Assembly (NCBI GenBank): GCA_947595585.1
Contig: CANQET010000011.1
Location: forward strand, 1 to 63,088
Direction of reading: 5' to 3'
Length of the DNA stretch: 63,088 bases
Source: an uncultured Clostridia bacterium
Lineage (GTDB): Bacteria > Bacillota > Clostridia > Christensenellales > Borkfalkiaceae
The notes below the pieces were generated by a model. It made no database searches. It worked only from the letters and a program-made list of their open reading frames with translations, and was not told the DNA's origin. Positions 23,256-32,327 of this stretch are shown here, piece after piece. The stretch's first letter is position 1; each line of letters opens with the position of its first letter. The translations under genes were made by a program, and so were the position numbers.

Positions 23256-24464
23256 ATGGCAAATAAGAAGTTAGCCGCTGCCAAAGACGCAAAGAAAGAT
23301 GAATTTTATACAAAATATGACGATATTCAACGAGAAGTTAATGCTTATCTTGAATATGATCCTGAAACTTTTAAGGACAAGGTCGTTTTATGCCCATGCG
23401 ATGATCCGGAATGGAGCAATTTCACGAAATTTTTTGCGCAAAATTTTGAAACACTCGGGCTTAAAAAATTAATAAGTACAAGTTATGCCACTGATAGTAA
23501 AAAAAAGAAATACGGGTATGATAATACTCAATATCATCAATTAACGATATTTGAATTGGAGTCACCTCAATTTGACGAAAAGAAAACAACCTCTCGGGGA
23601 AAAATTTTCACCCTCACGCGTGATATAAACAATTCAAATAATATTGATATTGATGATTTGGAATGGACTTATTTAGAGGGAGATGGGGATTTTCGAAGCC
23701 CTGAGGTAAAAAAGTTGCGCGACGAAGCGGATATAATTGTAACCAATCCGCCATTTTCTCTTTTTGCGGAATTTGTACCTTGGCTTACTGAGGCAAATAA
23801 AAAATTTCTTATAATTGGAAACCTAAACTCTATTACATATAAAGAAATATTTCCACTGATAAGAAGTAATAAGATTTGGCTTGGTAAAGGTTTTAAGGGA
23901 ATGGCTGGGCATTTTATAAATAAATACTATACAGATTATGCAACAGCCGGTGATCATAAAGAAGGAATGATTAGAGTTTCTGGGGTTATTTGGGTTACAA
24001 ATTTAGAACATGGCAGAAGGCATAAACCATTGGAACTTATGACAATGAGCGACAACAGACGATTTAGTAAACATCAAGAAATGCGTAATAATGGCTATGA
24101 GAAATATGTAACATTTGATGCTATTGATGTTCCTTATACAGATGCAATTCCTAAAAATTACTCTGGAATTATGGGTGTTCCTAAATCGTTTATGGAGCAG
24201 TATTGTCCTGAGCAATTTGAGATTCTCGGCTATGAGCGTGAAGACGAAAATATCCAAGTAGGAATAAAAAATATGCCGGAAGATTTTTTGTCGGTATATA
24301 GAAGTCAGGGTGGTCGAGGACATTATACAAAAGGGATGAAAATGCTATGCCTGTATACAAATGATGGAATTGCAAAAATTCCCTTTTCACGCATTCTAAT
24401 TAAGTATACCCAATCATGGATAAATCAGCACCCAGAAGATTTTGAAAAAGGAGAAGCTAAATGA
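23256..24464 (+). CDS. EcoRI-type adenine-specific DNA methyltransferase
   Basis: A 402-residue protein of the EcoRI methylase family. It begins with a lysine-rich stretch and DEFYTKYDDIQREVNAYLEYDPETFKDK, typical of this group, then VVLCPCDDPEWSNFTKFF (SAM site, about residues 43-60) and the catalytic DPPY-type motif TNPPFS at residues 163-168. The family makes N6-methyladenine in DNA. ATG 23256 is chosen for the AAAGGTGG site. Its stop overlaps the start of the DUF262-HNH gene by four bases (ATGA), so the two are translated together. It would protect host DNA or create a modification recognised by the partner. Base composition differs from the surrounding genes. Confidence 0.88.
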   Translation: MANKKLAAAKDAKKDEFYTKYDDIQREVNAYLEYDPETFKDKVVLCPCDDPEWSNFTKFFAQNFETLGLKKLISTSYATDSKKKKYGYDNTQYHQLTIFELESPQFDEKKTTSRGKIFTLTRDINNSNNIDIDDLEWTYLEGDGDFRSPEVKKLRDEADIIVTNPPFSLFAEFVPWLTEANKKFLIIGNLNSITYKEIFPLIRSNKIWLGKGFKGMAGHFINKYYTDYATAGDHKEGMIRVSGVIWVTNLEHGRRHKPLELMTMSDNRRFSKHQEMRNNGYEKYVTFDAIDVPYTDAIPKNYSGIMGVPKSFMEQYCPEQFEILGYEREDENIQVGIKNMPEDFLSVYRSQGGRGHYTKGMKMLCLYTNDGIAKIPFSRILIKYTQSWINQHPEDFEKGEAK

Positions 24465-25636
24465 AAACAACACTTTTAATTGATATAACTATTGACGAAA
24501 TCTGCAAAGGCTTTGTTTATAGCGAATTGGAAGGTAAAGGATTATTTGGTTGGTCCGGTAAACTGGTTATTCAACCAGAATATCAGCGAAATTATTTATA
24601 TGCCGAAGCAAAAATGGAAGAGGCTGTAATCCAATCTGTGTTGAATGATTTGCCATTAGGATTGCTATACTTTAATAAGGTGTCTGAAACAAGATATGAG
24701 GTATTAGATGGACAACAAAGAATTACCAGTTTAGGACGATTTCTTACCGGAAAATTTCCTTTGTTTGATGAAAACGATACGCCACATTATTTTACTTCTT
24801 TGCCAGATGATCTAAAAAAGAAAATAAGAGAAACCGCTTTAACCATTTATATTTGTGAAGGTGAAGAAAGTGAAATAAAATCGTGGTTTAAGACCATCAA
24901 CATTGCAGGTATTCCACTTAATCATCAAGAAGAGTCCAATGCGGTTTATTCCGGACCATTTGTAACAAAGGCCAAAGAGGAATTTAGCAATAGTCAAAAT
25001 GCTAATATTCAAAAATGGAGTGCATATATAAAAGGTAAAGTTAACCGCCAAGACTATCTGCGCACCGCATTAGAATGGGTTGTTCATAGCAATGATAATA
25101 ATGCTGTTGATGCATATATGAGCAAGCATAGGTCTGACACGCATATCACAGAGCTGAAAACTTATTTTACAAGTGTTATAGACTGGGTATCCAACACGTT
25201 TATAGATGTTGAAAGCGAAATGCGCGGACTTGAATGGGGACGACTATTTGAAACCTATCACAACACCCCATATGATCCTATTGAAATTTCAAAAAAAGTT
25301 CATGAGCTTTATGCTGACACTGCGGTAAAAAGGCGTACGGGTATTTTCGAATTTATTTTAGGCGGATGCATCGATACAAAACTTCTTGAAATACGCATTT
25401 TTGATGACCGTACAAAGCAGGTCGTTTACGAGCGACAGACGGAGGAAGCAAAGAAAAAAGACATATCCAACTGCCCGCTTTGTGCGCTCGGAAACGACAA
25501 CAACAAACGTCGTATTTACAAACTAAAAGAAATGGACGCAGATCATGTTACCGCTTGGAGTAATGGCGGGGCAACTGATATCAGCAACTGCACCATGCTG
25601 TGTGCAACACATAACAGAGCAAAGGGCAACAAATAA
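24461..25636 (+). CDS. DUF262 (GmrSD N-terminal-like) protein with C-terminal HNH nuclease
   Basis: A 391-residue protein. The N-terminal DUF262 part shows IQPEYQRNY (37-45) and DGQQRITSL (83-91), the two hallmarks of this nucleotide-dependent domain found in GmrSD and SspE. The C-terminus is a zinc-type HNH nuclease: CPLC near residues 338-341, MDADHV with the catalytic His near 362, GG..NCTMLCATHNRAKGNK (376-391). DUF262 proteins couple nucleotide hydrolysis to sensing of DNA modification, and HNH cuts DNA. Partnered with an adenine methylase it could be a restriction enzyme of a modification-dependent or conventional system. Unlike GmrSD, the nuclease is HNH and not DUF1524, so the exact family is uncertain. 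Confidence 0.85.
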   Translation: MKTTLLIDITIDEICKGFVYSELEGKGLFGWSGKLVIQPEYQRNYLYAEAKMEEAVIQSVLNDLPLGLLYFNKVSETRYEVLDGQQRITSLGRFLTGKFPLFDENDTPHYFTSLPDDLKKKIRETALTIYICEGEESEIKSWFKTINIAGIPLNHQEESNAVYSGPFVTKAKEEFSNSQNANIQKWSAYIKGKVNRQDYLRTALEWVVHSNDNNAVDAYMSKHRSDTHITELKTYFTSVIDWVSNTFIDVESEMRGLEWGRLFETYHNTPYDPIEISKKVHELYADTAVKRRTGIFEFILGGCIDTKLLEIRIFDDRTKQVVYERQTEEAKKKDISNCPLCALGNDNNKRRIYKLKEMDADHVTAWSNGGATDISNCTMLCATHNRAKGNK

Positions 25637-25655
25637 GACTTAAATATCAAACTAT

Positions 25656-25694
25656 AACAAAGAAGTCGAGAGCAAAATTCTTGACTTCTTTGTT
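25656..25694 (+). terminator. Terminator after the DUF262-HNH gene
   Basis: AACAAAGAAGTC (25656-25667) and GACTTCTTTGTT (25683-25694), a 12-base perfect stem with a 15-base loop, ending in T-rich sequence. Confidence 0.6.
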
Positions 25695-25740
25695 TGGCTC
25701 TCCCAAAGGTGTATCCCGATATTAAATTAACATTTTTCTT

Positions 25741-25783
25741 GATTCCCTATGGAACACACCCTTTTGGCGGTATTTTTTTGTGT
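25741..25783. repeat. Right imperfect inverted repeat of the island
   Basis: GATTCCCTATGGA, twelve bases, GGCGGTATTTTTTTGTGT. The matching parts are shared, in opposite orientation, with 22964-23004. Confidence 0.6.
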
Positions 25784-25793
25784 ATATTTTTGT

Positions 25794-25821
25794 ATTATGT
25801 CACGCATAGTACTTTGTAAAA
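25794..25821. repeat. Palindromic repeat, copy 1, downstream of adhE
   Basis: ATTATGTCACGCATAGT followed by ACTTTGTAAAA. Identical over 28 bases to 40947-40974, and close to 34835-34855. It begins 18 bases beyond the adhE stop. Confidence 0.65.
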
Positions 25822-25838
25822 TCGCAATTATCCCCTCT

Positions 25839-28451
25839 TTACGCCTTCTTTCCGTAGTAGGCGGCAAGGTACATCTCCTTGATCTCGGCGATGAGCGGAT
25901 AGCGGGGATTGGCGCCCGTGCACTGGTCGTCGAAGGCGTCTTCGCACATCCGATCGAGACGGGCGAGGAACTCTTCTTCCGTGAACTTCTCCCCGAGCGC
26001 CTCGCGGATGGTCTCGGGAAGTCCGAGCGCGCGTTGGAGCTCTTTGAGCTTTGCGATGAGCGCTTCGACGAGCGCCTCCTCGCTCTCCCCCTTGAGGCCG
26101 AGATAGCGGGCGGCATCCGCATAGCGCGCCCTGCCCTGCGGATAGGCGTACTGCGGGAACGTCCCCATCTTGGTCGGCGCCTCGCTGCTGTTGAAGCGGA
26201 TGACCTCTTCGAGCATGAGGGAATTCGCGACGCCGTGGGCGATGTGGAAATACGAGCCGAGCTTATGCGCCATCGAATGGCAGACGCCGAGGAAGGCGTT
26301 GGCAAACGCCATACCCGCCATCGTCGCCGCATTTGCGACCTTTTCCCGCGCTTCGGCATCCGCTCCGCCCCTTTCGTAGGCACGGGGAAGATAGGTGAAG
26401 AGCAGGGAAAGCGCCTCCTTTGCGATGCCGTTCGTGAAATCCGTCGCCATGACGGAGGCGATCGCCTCCAAGGCATGGGAGACGGCGTCGATCCCGGAGG
26501 CCGCGGTGAGCCCCTTGGGGATATCCATCATGAGATCGGCATCGACGATCGCGATATCGGGCAGGAGCTCGTAATCGGCAAGCGGGTACTTTGTACCCGT
26601 TTTTTCATCGGTGATGACGGCGAAAGGCGTCACCTCGCTGCCCGTACCCGCCGTCGTGGGAATGGCGACGAAGCGCGCCTTCTCCCCCATGTGCGGGAAG
26701 GAATAGATGCGTTTGCGGATATCCGAGAAGCGCATCGCCATATCTTCGAACCGGACTTCGGGATGTTCGTAGAGCACCCACATGATCTTGGCGGCGTCCA
26801 TGGGCGAACCGCCGCCGATCGCGAGGATGACGTCGGGAGAGAAGTCCCGCATGCGCTCCACGCCCTCGTTGGCACAGGCGAGCGTGGGATCGGGAGCGAC
26901 GTCGGGGTAGATCTCATAGACGATCCCCTGCTCGTTGAGGCTATCCGTGATGCATTTCGTAAACCCGCTGCCAAAGAGGAAGCGGTCGGTCACAATGAAT
27001 GCGCGTTTTGCCTTATAGACCTCGCCGAGCTCCCGCAGGGCCGCGCCGAGGCAGCCGCGCTTGAAGTAAACTTTTTCGGGGGTTCTGAACCAAAGCATGT
27101 TTTCTCTCCTCTCTGCGATCGTCTTGATATTGATGAGATGTTTGACGCCGACGTTCTCCGAGACCGAATTGCCGCCCCAACTGCCGCAGCCAAGAGTCAG
27201 CGACGGCGGGAATTTGAAGTTGTAGAGATCGCCGATCCCGCCGTGCGAGGAAGGCGTGTTGATGACGATACGGCAGGTCTTCATGATCTTGCGGAAATAT
27301 TCGATCTTTTCCGCCCCCGTCGCCGTATCGATATAGAGCGAGGAAGTGTGCCCGAGCCCCCCGTCGCGGATGAGGCGGTCGGCCTTGGAGACGGCCTCCT
27401 CGAAGGTCTCCGCGCGATACATCGCGAGTACGGGAGAGAGCTTCTCATGGGCAAATTCCTCGGAGAGTTCGACGGATTCGACTTCGCCGATGAGCACGCG
27501 CGTGCCCTTGGGCGCCTCGAAGCCCGAGAGTTTTGCGATGGTCTCGGCCGTCTGCCCCACGATGCGTGCGTTGAGGGCGCCGTTGATGATGATCGTCTTG
27601 CGCACTTTTTCGGTCTCTTCGGGCGTGAGGATGTAGCCGCCGCGCAAGGTAAGCTCGGCTTTGAAGGCCTCATAGATATCCGAGAGCACGATGACGGATT
27701 GCTCCGAGGCACAGATCATGCCGTTATCGAAGGTCTTGGAATGCAGGATGGAAGATACGGCGAGGCGGAGATCCGCACTGCTGTCGATGACGGCGGGCGT
27801 ATTGCCTGCCCCCACGCCGAGAGCGGGTTTTCCCGAGGAATACGCCGCCTTCACCATGCCGGGGCCGCCCGTCGCGAGGATCATATCGGCTTCCCGCATG
27901 ATCATCCCCGAGAGCGGTACGGTGGGCATATCGATCCACCCTATGATGCCCTCGGGCGCTCCCGCCTTGACCGCGGCCTCTGCGACGATCCGCGCCGCCT
28001 CGATCGTAGAGCGCTTGGCACGCGGATGCGGGGAGATGATGAGCCCGTTGCGCGTCTTGAGCGCGAGAAGACATTTGAAAATGGCGGTGGAAGTCGGGTT
28101 CGTCGTGGGGATGATGGCGGCAAGCACCCCGATGGGTTCGGCGATGCGCGTATACCCCGCCGCGGCGTCGTGTTCGATCACGCCGCATGTGCGGGTATTC
28201 TTATAGGCGTTGTAGATGTATTCCGAGGCATAATGGTTCTTGATGACCTTATCCTCGACGACGCCCATCCCCGTCTCCTCGACGGCGAGCTTGGCGAGCG
28301 GGATCCTCGCCTTGTTGGCGGCGAGCGCCGCCGCATAAAAGATCTTATCGACCTCTTCCTGCGTGTACGTCGCAAATTTGGCCTGCGCGGCACGCACCCG
28401 CACGAGGAGCTGTTTGAGCGATTCCTCATCGCGAACGATCAATTCATCCAT
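25839..28451 (-). CDS. adhE: Bifunctional acetaldehyde-CoA/alcohol dehydrogenase
   Basis: An 870-residue AdhE of canonical length. The N-terminal aldehyde dehydrogenase half contains ASVxxxTNPxxx-like IIPTTNPTSTAIFK, VGAGNTPAVID and the catalytic Cys in NGMICASEQSVIV. The C-terminal iron-dependent alcohol dehydrogenase half starts near AERRENMLWFRTPEKVYFKRG and includes AIGGGSPMDAAKIMW, IPTTAGTGSEVTPFAV and the Fe-ligand stretches CHSMAHKLGSYFHIAHG. It converts acetyl-CoA to ethanol with two NADH and forms spirosomes. ATG 28451 follows GGAGGGG; the frame extends upstream but reads valS antisense there. It has its own consensus promoter and is not in an operon. Confidence 0.96.
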   Translation of the reverse strand: MDELIVRDEESLKQLLVRVRAAQAKFATYTQEEVDKIFYAAALAANKARIPLAKLAVEETGMGVVEDKVIKNHYASEYIYNAYKNTRTCGVIEHDAAAGYTRIAEPIGVLAAIIPTTNPTSTAIFKCLLALKTRNGLIISPHPRAKRSTIEAARIVAEAAVKAGAPEGIIGWIDMPTVPLSGMIMREADMILATGGPGMVKAAYSSGKPALGVGAGNTPAVIDSSADLRLAVSSILHSKTFDNGMICASEQSVIVLSDIYEAFKAELTLRGGYILTPEETEKVRKTIIINGALNARIVGQTAETIAKLSGFEAPKGTRVLIGEVESVELSEEFAHEKLSPVLAMYRAETFEEAVSKADRLIRDGGLGHTSSLYIDTATGAEKIEYFRKIMKTCRIVINTPSSHGGIGDLYNFKFPPSLTLGCGSWGGNSVSENVGVKHLINIKTIAERRENMLWFRTPEKVYFKRGCLGAALRELGEVYKAKRAFIVTDRFLFGSGFTKCITDSLNEQGIVYEIYPDVAPDPTLACANEGVERMRDFSPDVILAIGGGSPMDAAKIMWVLYEHPEVRFEDMAMRFSDIRKRIYSFPHMGEKARFVAIPTTAGTGSEVTPFAVITDEKTGTKYPLADYELLPDIAIVDADLMMDIPKGLTAASGIDAVSHALEAIASVMATDFTNGIAKEALSLLFTYLPRAYERGGADAEAREKVANAATMAGMAFANAFLGVCHSMAHKLGSYFHIAHGVANSLMLEEVIRFNSSEAPTKMGTFPQYAYPQGRARYADAARYLGLKGESEEALVEALIAKLKELQRALGLPETIREALGEKFTEEEFLARLDRMCEDAFDDQCTGANPRYPLIAEIKEMYLAAYYGKKA

Positions 28452-28470
28452 GCGTTCCCCTCCTATTTCA

Positions 28471-28499
28471 ATATTAGCAAACCACGCGAGAAAAGTCAA
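28471..28499 (-). promoter_or_regulatory. adhE promoter
   Basis: Minus strand TTGACT (28499-28494), 17 bases, TAATAT (28476-28471). The short leader holds only the ribosome site. Confidence 0.75.
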
Positions 28500-28539
28500 C
28501 GCCGCAGCATGATTTTCTCGCAAAATTCGGTATAGCGAA

Positions 28540-28559
28540 GGCGGCAGTCCCCTGCCGCC
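28540..28559 (-). terminator. Stem-loop after valS
   Basis: GGCGGCAG, four-base loop, CTGCCGCC. A strong eight-base stem five bases past the valS stop but without a T-run, so termination is likely but not certain. Confidence 0.5.
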
Positions 28560-28564
28560 CACGT

Positions 28565-31192
28565 TTACAGCGATTCGAGCTGCTGTTCGATCTTCTTTTT
28601 CATTTCGAGATACTTGTCCCGCTTGGCATATTCGTCGTCGACGAGCTTCTTGGGCGCTTTGGTCGTGAAATTCTTGTTGGAGAGTTTGCCGTCGGCACGG
28701 GCGATCTCGCCGATGACACGGTCGAGTTCCTTGGTGAGGCGGGCACGCTCCTCTTCGATGTTCACGAGTTCCCCGAGCGGAATGAAGATGTGCGCGATCT
28801 CGGTGACCTGCGAGACGGTCTTCTCCCCCGCCGCGGCGCCGCGCTCGACGAAGTCGATCTCGCTCGCTCCCGCAAGGCGGAGAATGGAGTTCTTGTTGAC
28901 GGAGATCAGCCTGCGGGCGTCGGTGACGAGGTAGAGATGCACTTTCTTCGCGGGCGGGCAGTTCACGGAGACCTTCATCGCACGCACTGCCTTGATGAGC
29001 CCGATGACGCCTTCGAAGGCCTTGGCCTCTTCGCGATAGGCAAACTTGGAGTTGTAGCGCGGATAGCGGGCGTTGATGATCTCCCCTTCCGTGCCCGGGA
29101 GATAGCCGTAGATCTCCTCGGTGACGAAGGGCGCGAAGGGATGCAGGAGCTTGAGCGTCTCCTTGAGCACATACATGAGTACGCCGAGGGCGGCGCGCTT
29201 GCGCTCGGGATCCCCCCCGTAGAGCGCGGGTTTGGAGAGCTCGATGTACCAATCGCAGAAATCGTCCCACACGAACGCGGTGAGTTTATCGGCCGCGATG
29301 CCGAGATCGTATTTTTGCAGCGAGATCGTGACCTCGCGGACGGTCGCCATGAGACGGGAGATGATCCAACGGTCGGCGGGCGTGAGCTTGATGCCCGTAA
29401 GATCGGCGGGGACCTGCACATCCTTGGCGTTCATGAGCACGAAACGCGCCGCGTTCCAGATCTTGTTGATGAAGTTGCGCGAAGACTCGACTTTGGTCTC
29501 GGTATAGCGGGTATCGTTGCCGGGCGCGACGCCCGTCACGAGGGAGAGCCGCAGCGAATCGGCGCCGTATTTTTCGATGACTTCGAGGGGATCGACGCCG
29601 TTTCCGAGCGTCTTGGACATCTTCCTCCCCTTTTCGTCGCGCACGAGGCCGTGGATGAGCACATCGCGGAAGGGAACTTTGCCCGTATAGCGAAGCCCCG
29701 AGAACATCATGCGCATCACCCAGAAGGGAATGATATCGTAGCCCGTGACGAGGACGTCGGTCGGGTAGAAATACTTGTATTCGGGAGTCTCCTCGGGCCA
29801 ACCGAGCGTCGAGAAGGGCCAGAGCGCCGAAGAGAACCACGTATCGAGGCAATCTTCATCCTGCTTGAGATGGGCGCTTCCGCACTTGGGGCAGACGGCG
29901 GGATCCTCGCGGGAGCAGATCTCGGCGCCGCAATCTTCGCAATACCACACGGGGATGCGGTGCCCCCACCACAGCTGTCGGGAGATGCACCAATCGCGGA
30001 TATTTTCCAACCAATTATAATAGATCTTGGCGAAGCGGTCGGGCGTGAACTTGGTCTTGTTCTTCATGACCGCATCGATCGCGGGCTTGGCGAGCGGCGC
30101 CATCTTCACGAACCACTGTTTGGAGACGATGGGCTCGATCGTGGAATTGCAGCGGTGGCAATGCCCGACGTTATGCGTATGCGCTTCGATCTTGACGAGC
30201 AACCCGAGCTCCTCCATCTCCGCCACGATGCGCTTTCTCGCCTCATAGCGGTCGAATCCCGCATATTTTCCGCCTTCCGCATTGACTTTGCCGTCGTCGC
30301 CGAGGACGCGGATCATGGGAAGGGAATGCCGAAGCCCCACTTCGAAGTCGTTGGGGTCGTGGGCGGGCGTGATCTTCACGGCGCCCGTTCCGAATTCCGG
30401 ATCGACATATTCATCTGCGACGACGGGGATCTTCCGCCCGACGATGGGCAGGATGAGCGTCTTGCCGATGAGATGCTTGTAGCGTGCGTCGTCGGGATGG
30501 ACGGCCACGGCCGTATCGCCGAGCATGGTCTCGGGGCGGGTCGTCGCGATCGTGATGACCTCTTCCGAGCCTTCGACGGGATAATTGAAATACCAAAAAC
30601 TGCCCGCATCCTCGCTGTAGGCGACCTCCTCATCGGAGAGCGCCGTCTTGCAATCGGGACACCAGTTGATGATGCGGCTACCGCGGTAGATGAGGCCCTT
30701 ATCATAGAGGCGGAAGAAGGCCTCGCGGACGGCACGGGAACAGCGCTCGTCCATCGTGAAGGCAAGCCTGTCCCAATCGCATGAACAGCCGAGCTTCTTG
30801 AGTTGTTCGACGATCCTCCCGCCGTATTGCTCCTTCCATGCGTACGCGCGGCGCAAGAATTCCTCGCGGCCGAGTTCTTCCTTCGTCGTCCCCTCCTCGC
30901 GGAGCTTCTCGACGATCTTATGCTCTGTCGCGAGAGAGGCGTGGTCGGTCCCGGGCTGCCAGAGGACGGAATAACCCTGCATGCGCTTGAAGCGGACGAT
31001 GATATCCTGCATCGTCTCGTCCATCGCGTGCCCCATGTGGAGCTGCCCCGTGATGTTGGGTGGCGGCATCATGACGGTAAACGGCACTTTCTGCGGATCG
31101 ATCTTGGCACGGAAGGCGCCTTTTTTGAGCCAACGCGCGTAGATCGCATCCTCAAAGCTCTTCGGATCATAGGTTGTTTTCATTTCTTTCAT
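28565..31192 (-). CDS. valS: Valyl-tRNA synthetase
   Basis: An 875-residue class I synthetase. The HIGH motif is PPPNITGQLHMGHA (about residues 44-57), the editing domain includes TTRPETMLGDTAVAVHP, and the KMSKS motif is GRKMSKTLGNG. The C-terminus has the anticodon-binding and coiled-coil arm (LVNIEEERARLTKELDRVIGEIARADGKLSNKNF) typical of ValRS. The first Met (31192) or the fourth codon (31183) could be the start; no good ribosome site separates them. It has its own promoter overlapping, in the opposite direction, that of the ABC importer. No T-box leader fits in the roughly 20-base leader. Confidence 0.97.
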   Translation of the reverse strand: MKEMKTTYDPKSFEDAIYARWLKKGAFRAKIDPQKVPFTVMMPPPNITGQLHMGHAMDETMQDIIVRFKRMQGYSVLWQPGTDHASLATEHKIVEKLREEGTTKEELGREEFLRRAYAWKEQYGGRIVEQLKKLGCSCDWDRLAFTMDERCSRAVREAFFRLYDKGLIYRGSRIINWCPDCKTALSDEEVAYSEDAGSFWYFNYPVEGSEEVITIATTRPETMLGDTAVAVHPDDARYKHLIGKTLILPIVGRKIPVVADEYVDPEFGTGAVKITPAHDPNDFEVGLRHSLPMIRVLGDDGKVNAEGGKYAGFDRYEARKRIVAEMEELGLLVKIEAHTHNVGHCHRCNSTIEPIVSKQWFVKMAPLAKPAIDAVMKNKTKFTPDRFAKIYYNWLENIRDWCISRQLWWGHRIPVWYCEDCGAEICSREDPAVCPKCGSAHLKQDEDCLDTWFSSALWPFSTLGWPEETPEYKYFYPTDVLVTGYDIIPFWVMRMMFSGLRYTGKVPFRDVLIHGLVRDEKGRKMSKTLGNGVDPLEVIEKYGADSLRLSLVTGVAPGNDTRYTETKVESSRNFINKIWNAARFVLMNAKDVQVPADLTGIKLTPADRWIISRLMATVREVTISLQKYDLGIAADKLTAFVWDDFCDWYIELSKPALYGGDPERKRAALGVLMYVLKETLKLLHPFAPFVTEEIYGYLPGTEGEIINARYPRYNSKFAYREEAKAFEGVIGLIKAVRAMKVSVNCPPAKKVHLYLVTDARRLISVNKNSILRLAGASEIDFVERGAAAGEKTVSQVTEIAHIFIPLGELVNIEEERARLTKELDRVIGEIARADGKLSNKNFTTKAPKKLVDDEYAKRDKYLEMKKKIEQQLESL

Positions 31193-31221
31193 AACAAACT
31201 ACCCAATTGTAATACCGATAT

Positions 31222-31250
31222 ATTATACTCCCTTTTTTCGGCGTTGTCAA
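31222..31250 (-). promoter_or_regulatory. valS promoter
   Basis: Minus strand TTGACA (31250-31245), 17 bases, TATAAT (31227-31222). Confidence 0.8.
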
Positions 31251-31273
31251 TAATTCCGCCCGTGACATAGAAT
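31244..31273 (+). promoter_or_regulatory. Divergent ABC importer promoter
   Basis: TTGTCA (31244-31249), 18 bases, TAGAAT (31268-31273). Its -35 shares the bases of the valS -35 (TTGTCAA read both ways), so the two promoters probably compete. Confidence 0.5.
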
Positions 31274-31302
31274 ATATTATTCCAATTTTTACGGAGTGGA
31301 CT

Positions 31303-32301
31303 ATGAAAAAACTACTAACCACTTTGGGAGCGGCGCTCTTTGCCCTCCTTCCCCTCTCCGCCTGCGGAGAACCGAGCGACGGGCTCACGACCCTTCGCAT
31401 CAACGAAGTCACCCACTCGGTGTTCTATGCGCCGATGTATCTTGCCGATTCCCTCGGATATTTCGAGGAAGAAGGCATCAAGATCCGCCTCACGAACGGC
31501 GGCGGCGCGGATAAAGTCATGGCGGCCGTACTCTCGAATAGCGCGGATATCGGCTTCTGCGGCCCCGAAGCCGCCTTCTACGTCGCCTCGGGCGGGACGA
31601 GCGACGTGCCCATCGTCTTCGGCCAACTCACCCATCGCGACGGCTCCTTCCTGCTCTCCCGCGACGACGAGCGCGCGACCTTCGATTGGTCGGACCTCGC
31701 GGGCAAGGAGATCCTCGCGGGCAGGCGGGGCGGCGTCCCCGCGATGACCTTCGAATATATCCTCAAGGAGAAGGAGGTCGAAAACTATAAGCTCAACTTC
31801 GACGTCGAATTCAACAACATGACGGCGGCCTTCCTCGAGGGCACCGCGGATTACTGCACGGTCTTCGAACCCACCGCATCCGCGATCGAGGCGCAGGGCA
31901 AGGGCTACATCGTCGCCGCCGTGGGCGATGCGAGCGGCGAAGTCCCCTACACGAGCTACATCGCCAAAAAATCGTGGATCGACGGCCATAAAGACGTGGT
32001 GGAAGGCTTCCTCCGTGCCATGATCAAGGGCGTGAACTTTGCCCAAACGAAGTCTCCCGAGGAATGCGCACGGCTGCTTATAGGATATTTTGCGGATACG
32101 AGCGAAGCGTCGCTCGCGACGAGCGTGAAGAACTACCGCGATATCGATGCGTGGGTCACGGACATGGCGATGACCGAGGCGAGCTTCACACGGCTGCAGG
32201 ATATCATGGATGCGGCGGGGCAGCTCCCCTCCCGCGTGGACTTCGGATTTTTCGTCGATAACGGCTATGCGAGGAAGGCATACGAGGCAGTGAAGGCATA
32301 A
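31303..32301 (+). CDS. ABC importer substrate-binding lipoprotein (NitT/TauT/SsuA type)
   Basis: A 332-residue lipoprotein: signal sequence MKKLLTTLGAALFALLPLSAC with lipobox LSAC. The mature part is of the NMT1/SsuA-like fold: LRINEVTHSVFYAPMYLADSLGYFEEEGIKIRLTNGGGADKVMAAVLSNSADIGFCGPEAAFYVA. Such proteins bind nitrate, taurine, alkanesulfonates, pyrimidines or related small anions; the ligand is not determined here. It is the first gene of a three-gene importer, followed by an ATPase (26 bases) and a permease. Confidence 0.9.
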   Translation: MKKLLTTLGAALFALLPLSACGEPSDGLTTLRINEVTHSVFYAPMYLADSLGYFEEEGIKIRLTNGGGADKVMAAVLSNSADIGFCGPEAAFYVASGGTSDVPIVFGQLTHRDGSFLLSRDDERATFDWSDLAGKEILAGRRGGVPAMTFEYILKEKEVENYKLNFDVEFNNMTAAFLEGTADYCTVFEPTASAIEAQGKGYIVAAVGDASGEVPYTSYIAKKSWIDGHKDVVEGFLRAMIKGVNFAQTKSPEECARLLIGYFADTSEASLATSVKNYRDIDAWVTDMAMTEASFTRLQDIMDAAGQLPSRVDFGFFVDNGYARKAYEAVKA

Positions 32302-32327
32302 CTTCGCCCCCTACAGAGGAAACGCCT

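Larger units (their letters stand above)
22964..25783. mobile_element. A+T-rich modification/nuclease island bounded by inverted repeats
   Basis: About 2.8 kb of sequence with clearly lower G+C content and different codon use than rplI and adhE on either side. It carries only an EcoRI-type methylase and a DUF262-HNH protein, in one transcript. Imperfect inverted repeats of about 41-43 bases mark both ends. There is no transposase or integrase, so transfer may rely on functions supplied elsewhere or on recombination. Acquisition by horizontal transfer is inference. Confidence 0.55.

Noticed and set aside
25749..28535. 928-codon open frame antisense to adhE
   Set aside because: Shadow frame created by codon bias; no start signal, no recognisable domain.
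26390..29270. Longer N-terminus for adhE starting near 29270
   Set aside because: The extra codons read valS antisense; the ATG at 28451 has a strong ribosome site and the family start.
31193..31302. T-box leader or riboswitch upstream of valS or the ABC importer
   Set aside because: Only about 110 bases lie between the divergent genes and they contain overlapping promoters; no room for such a structure.
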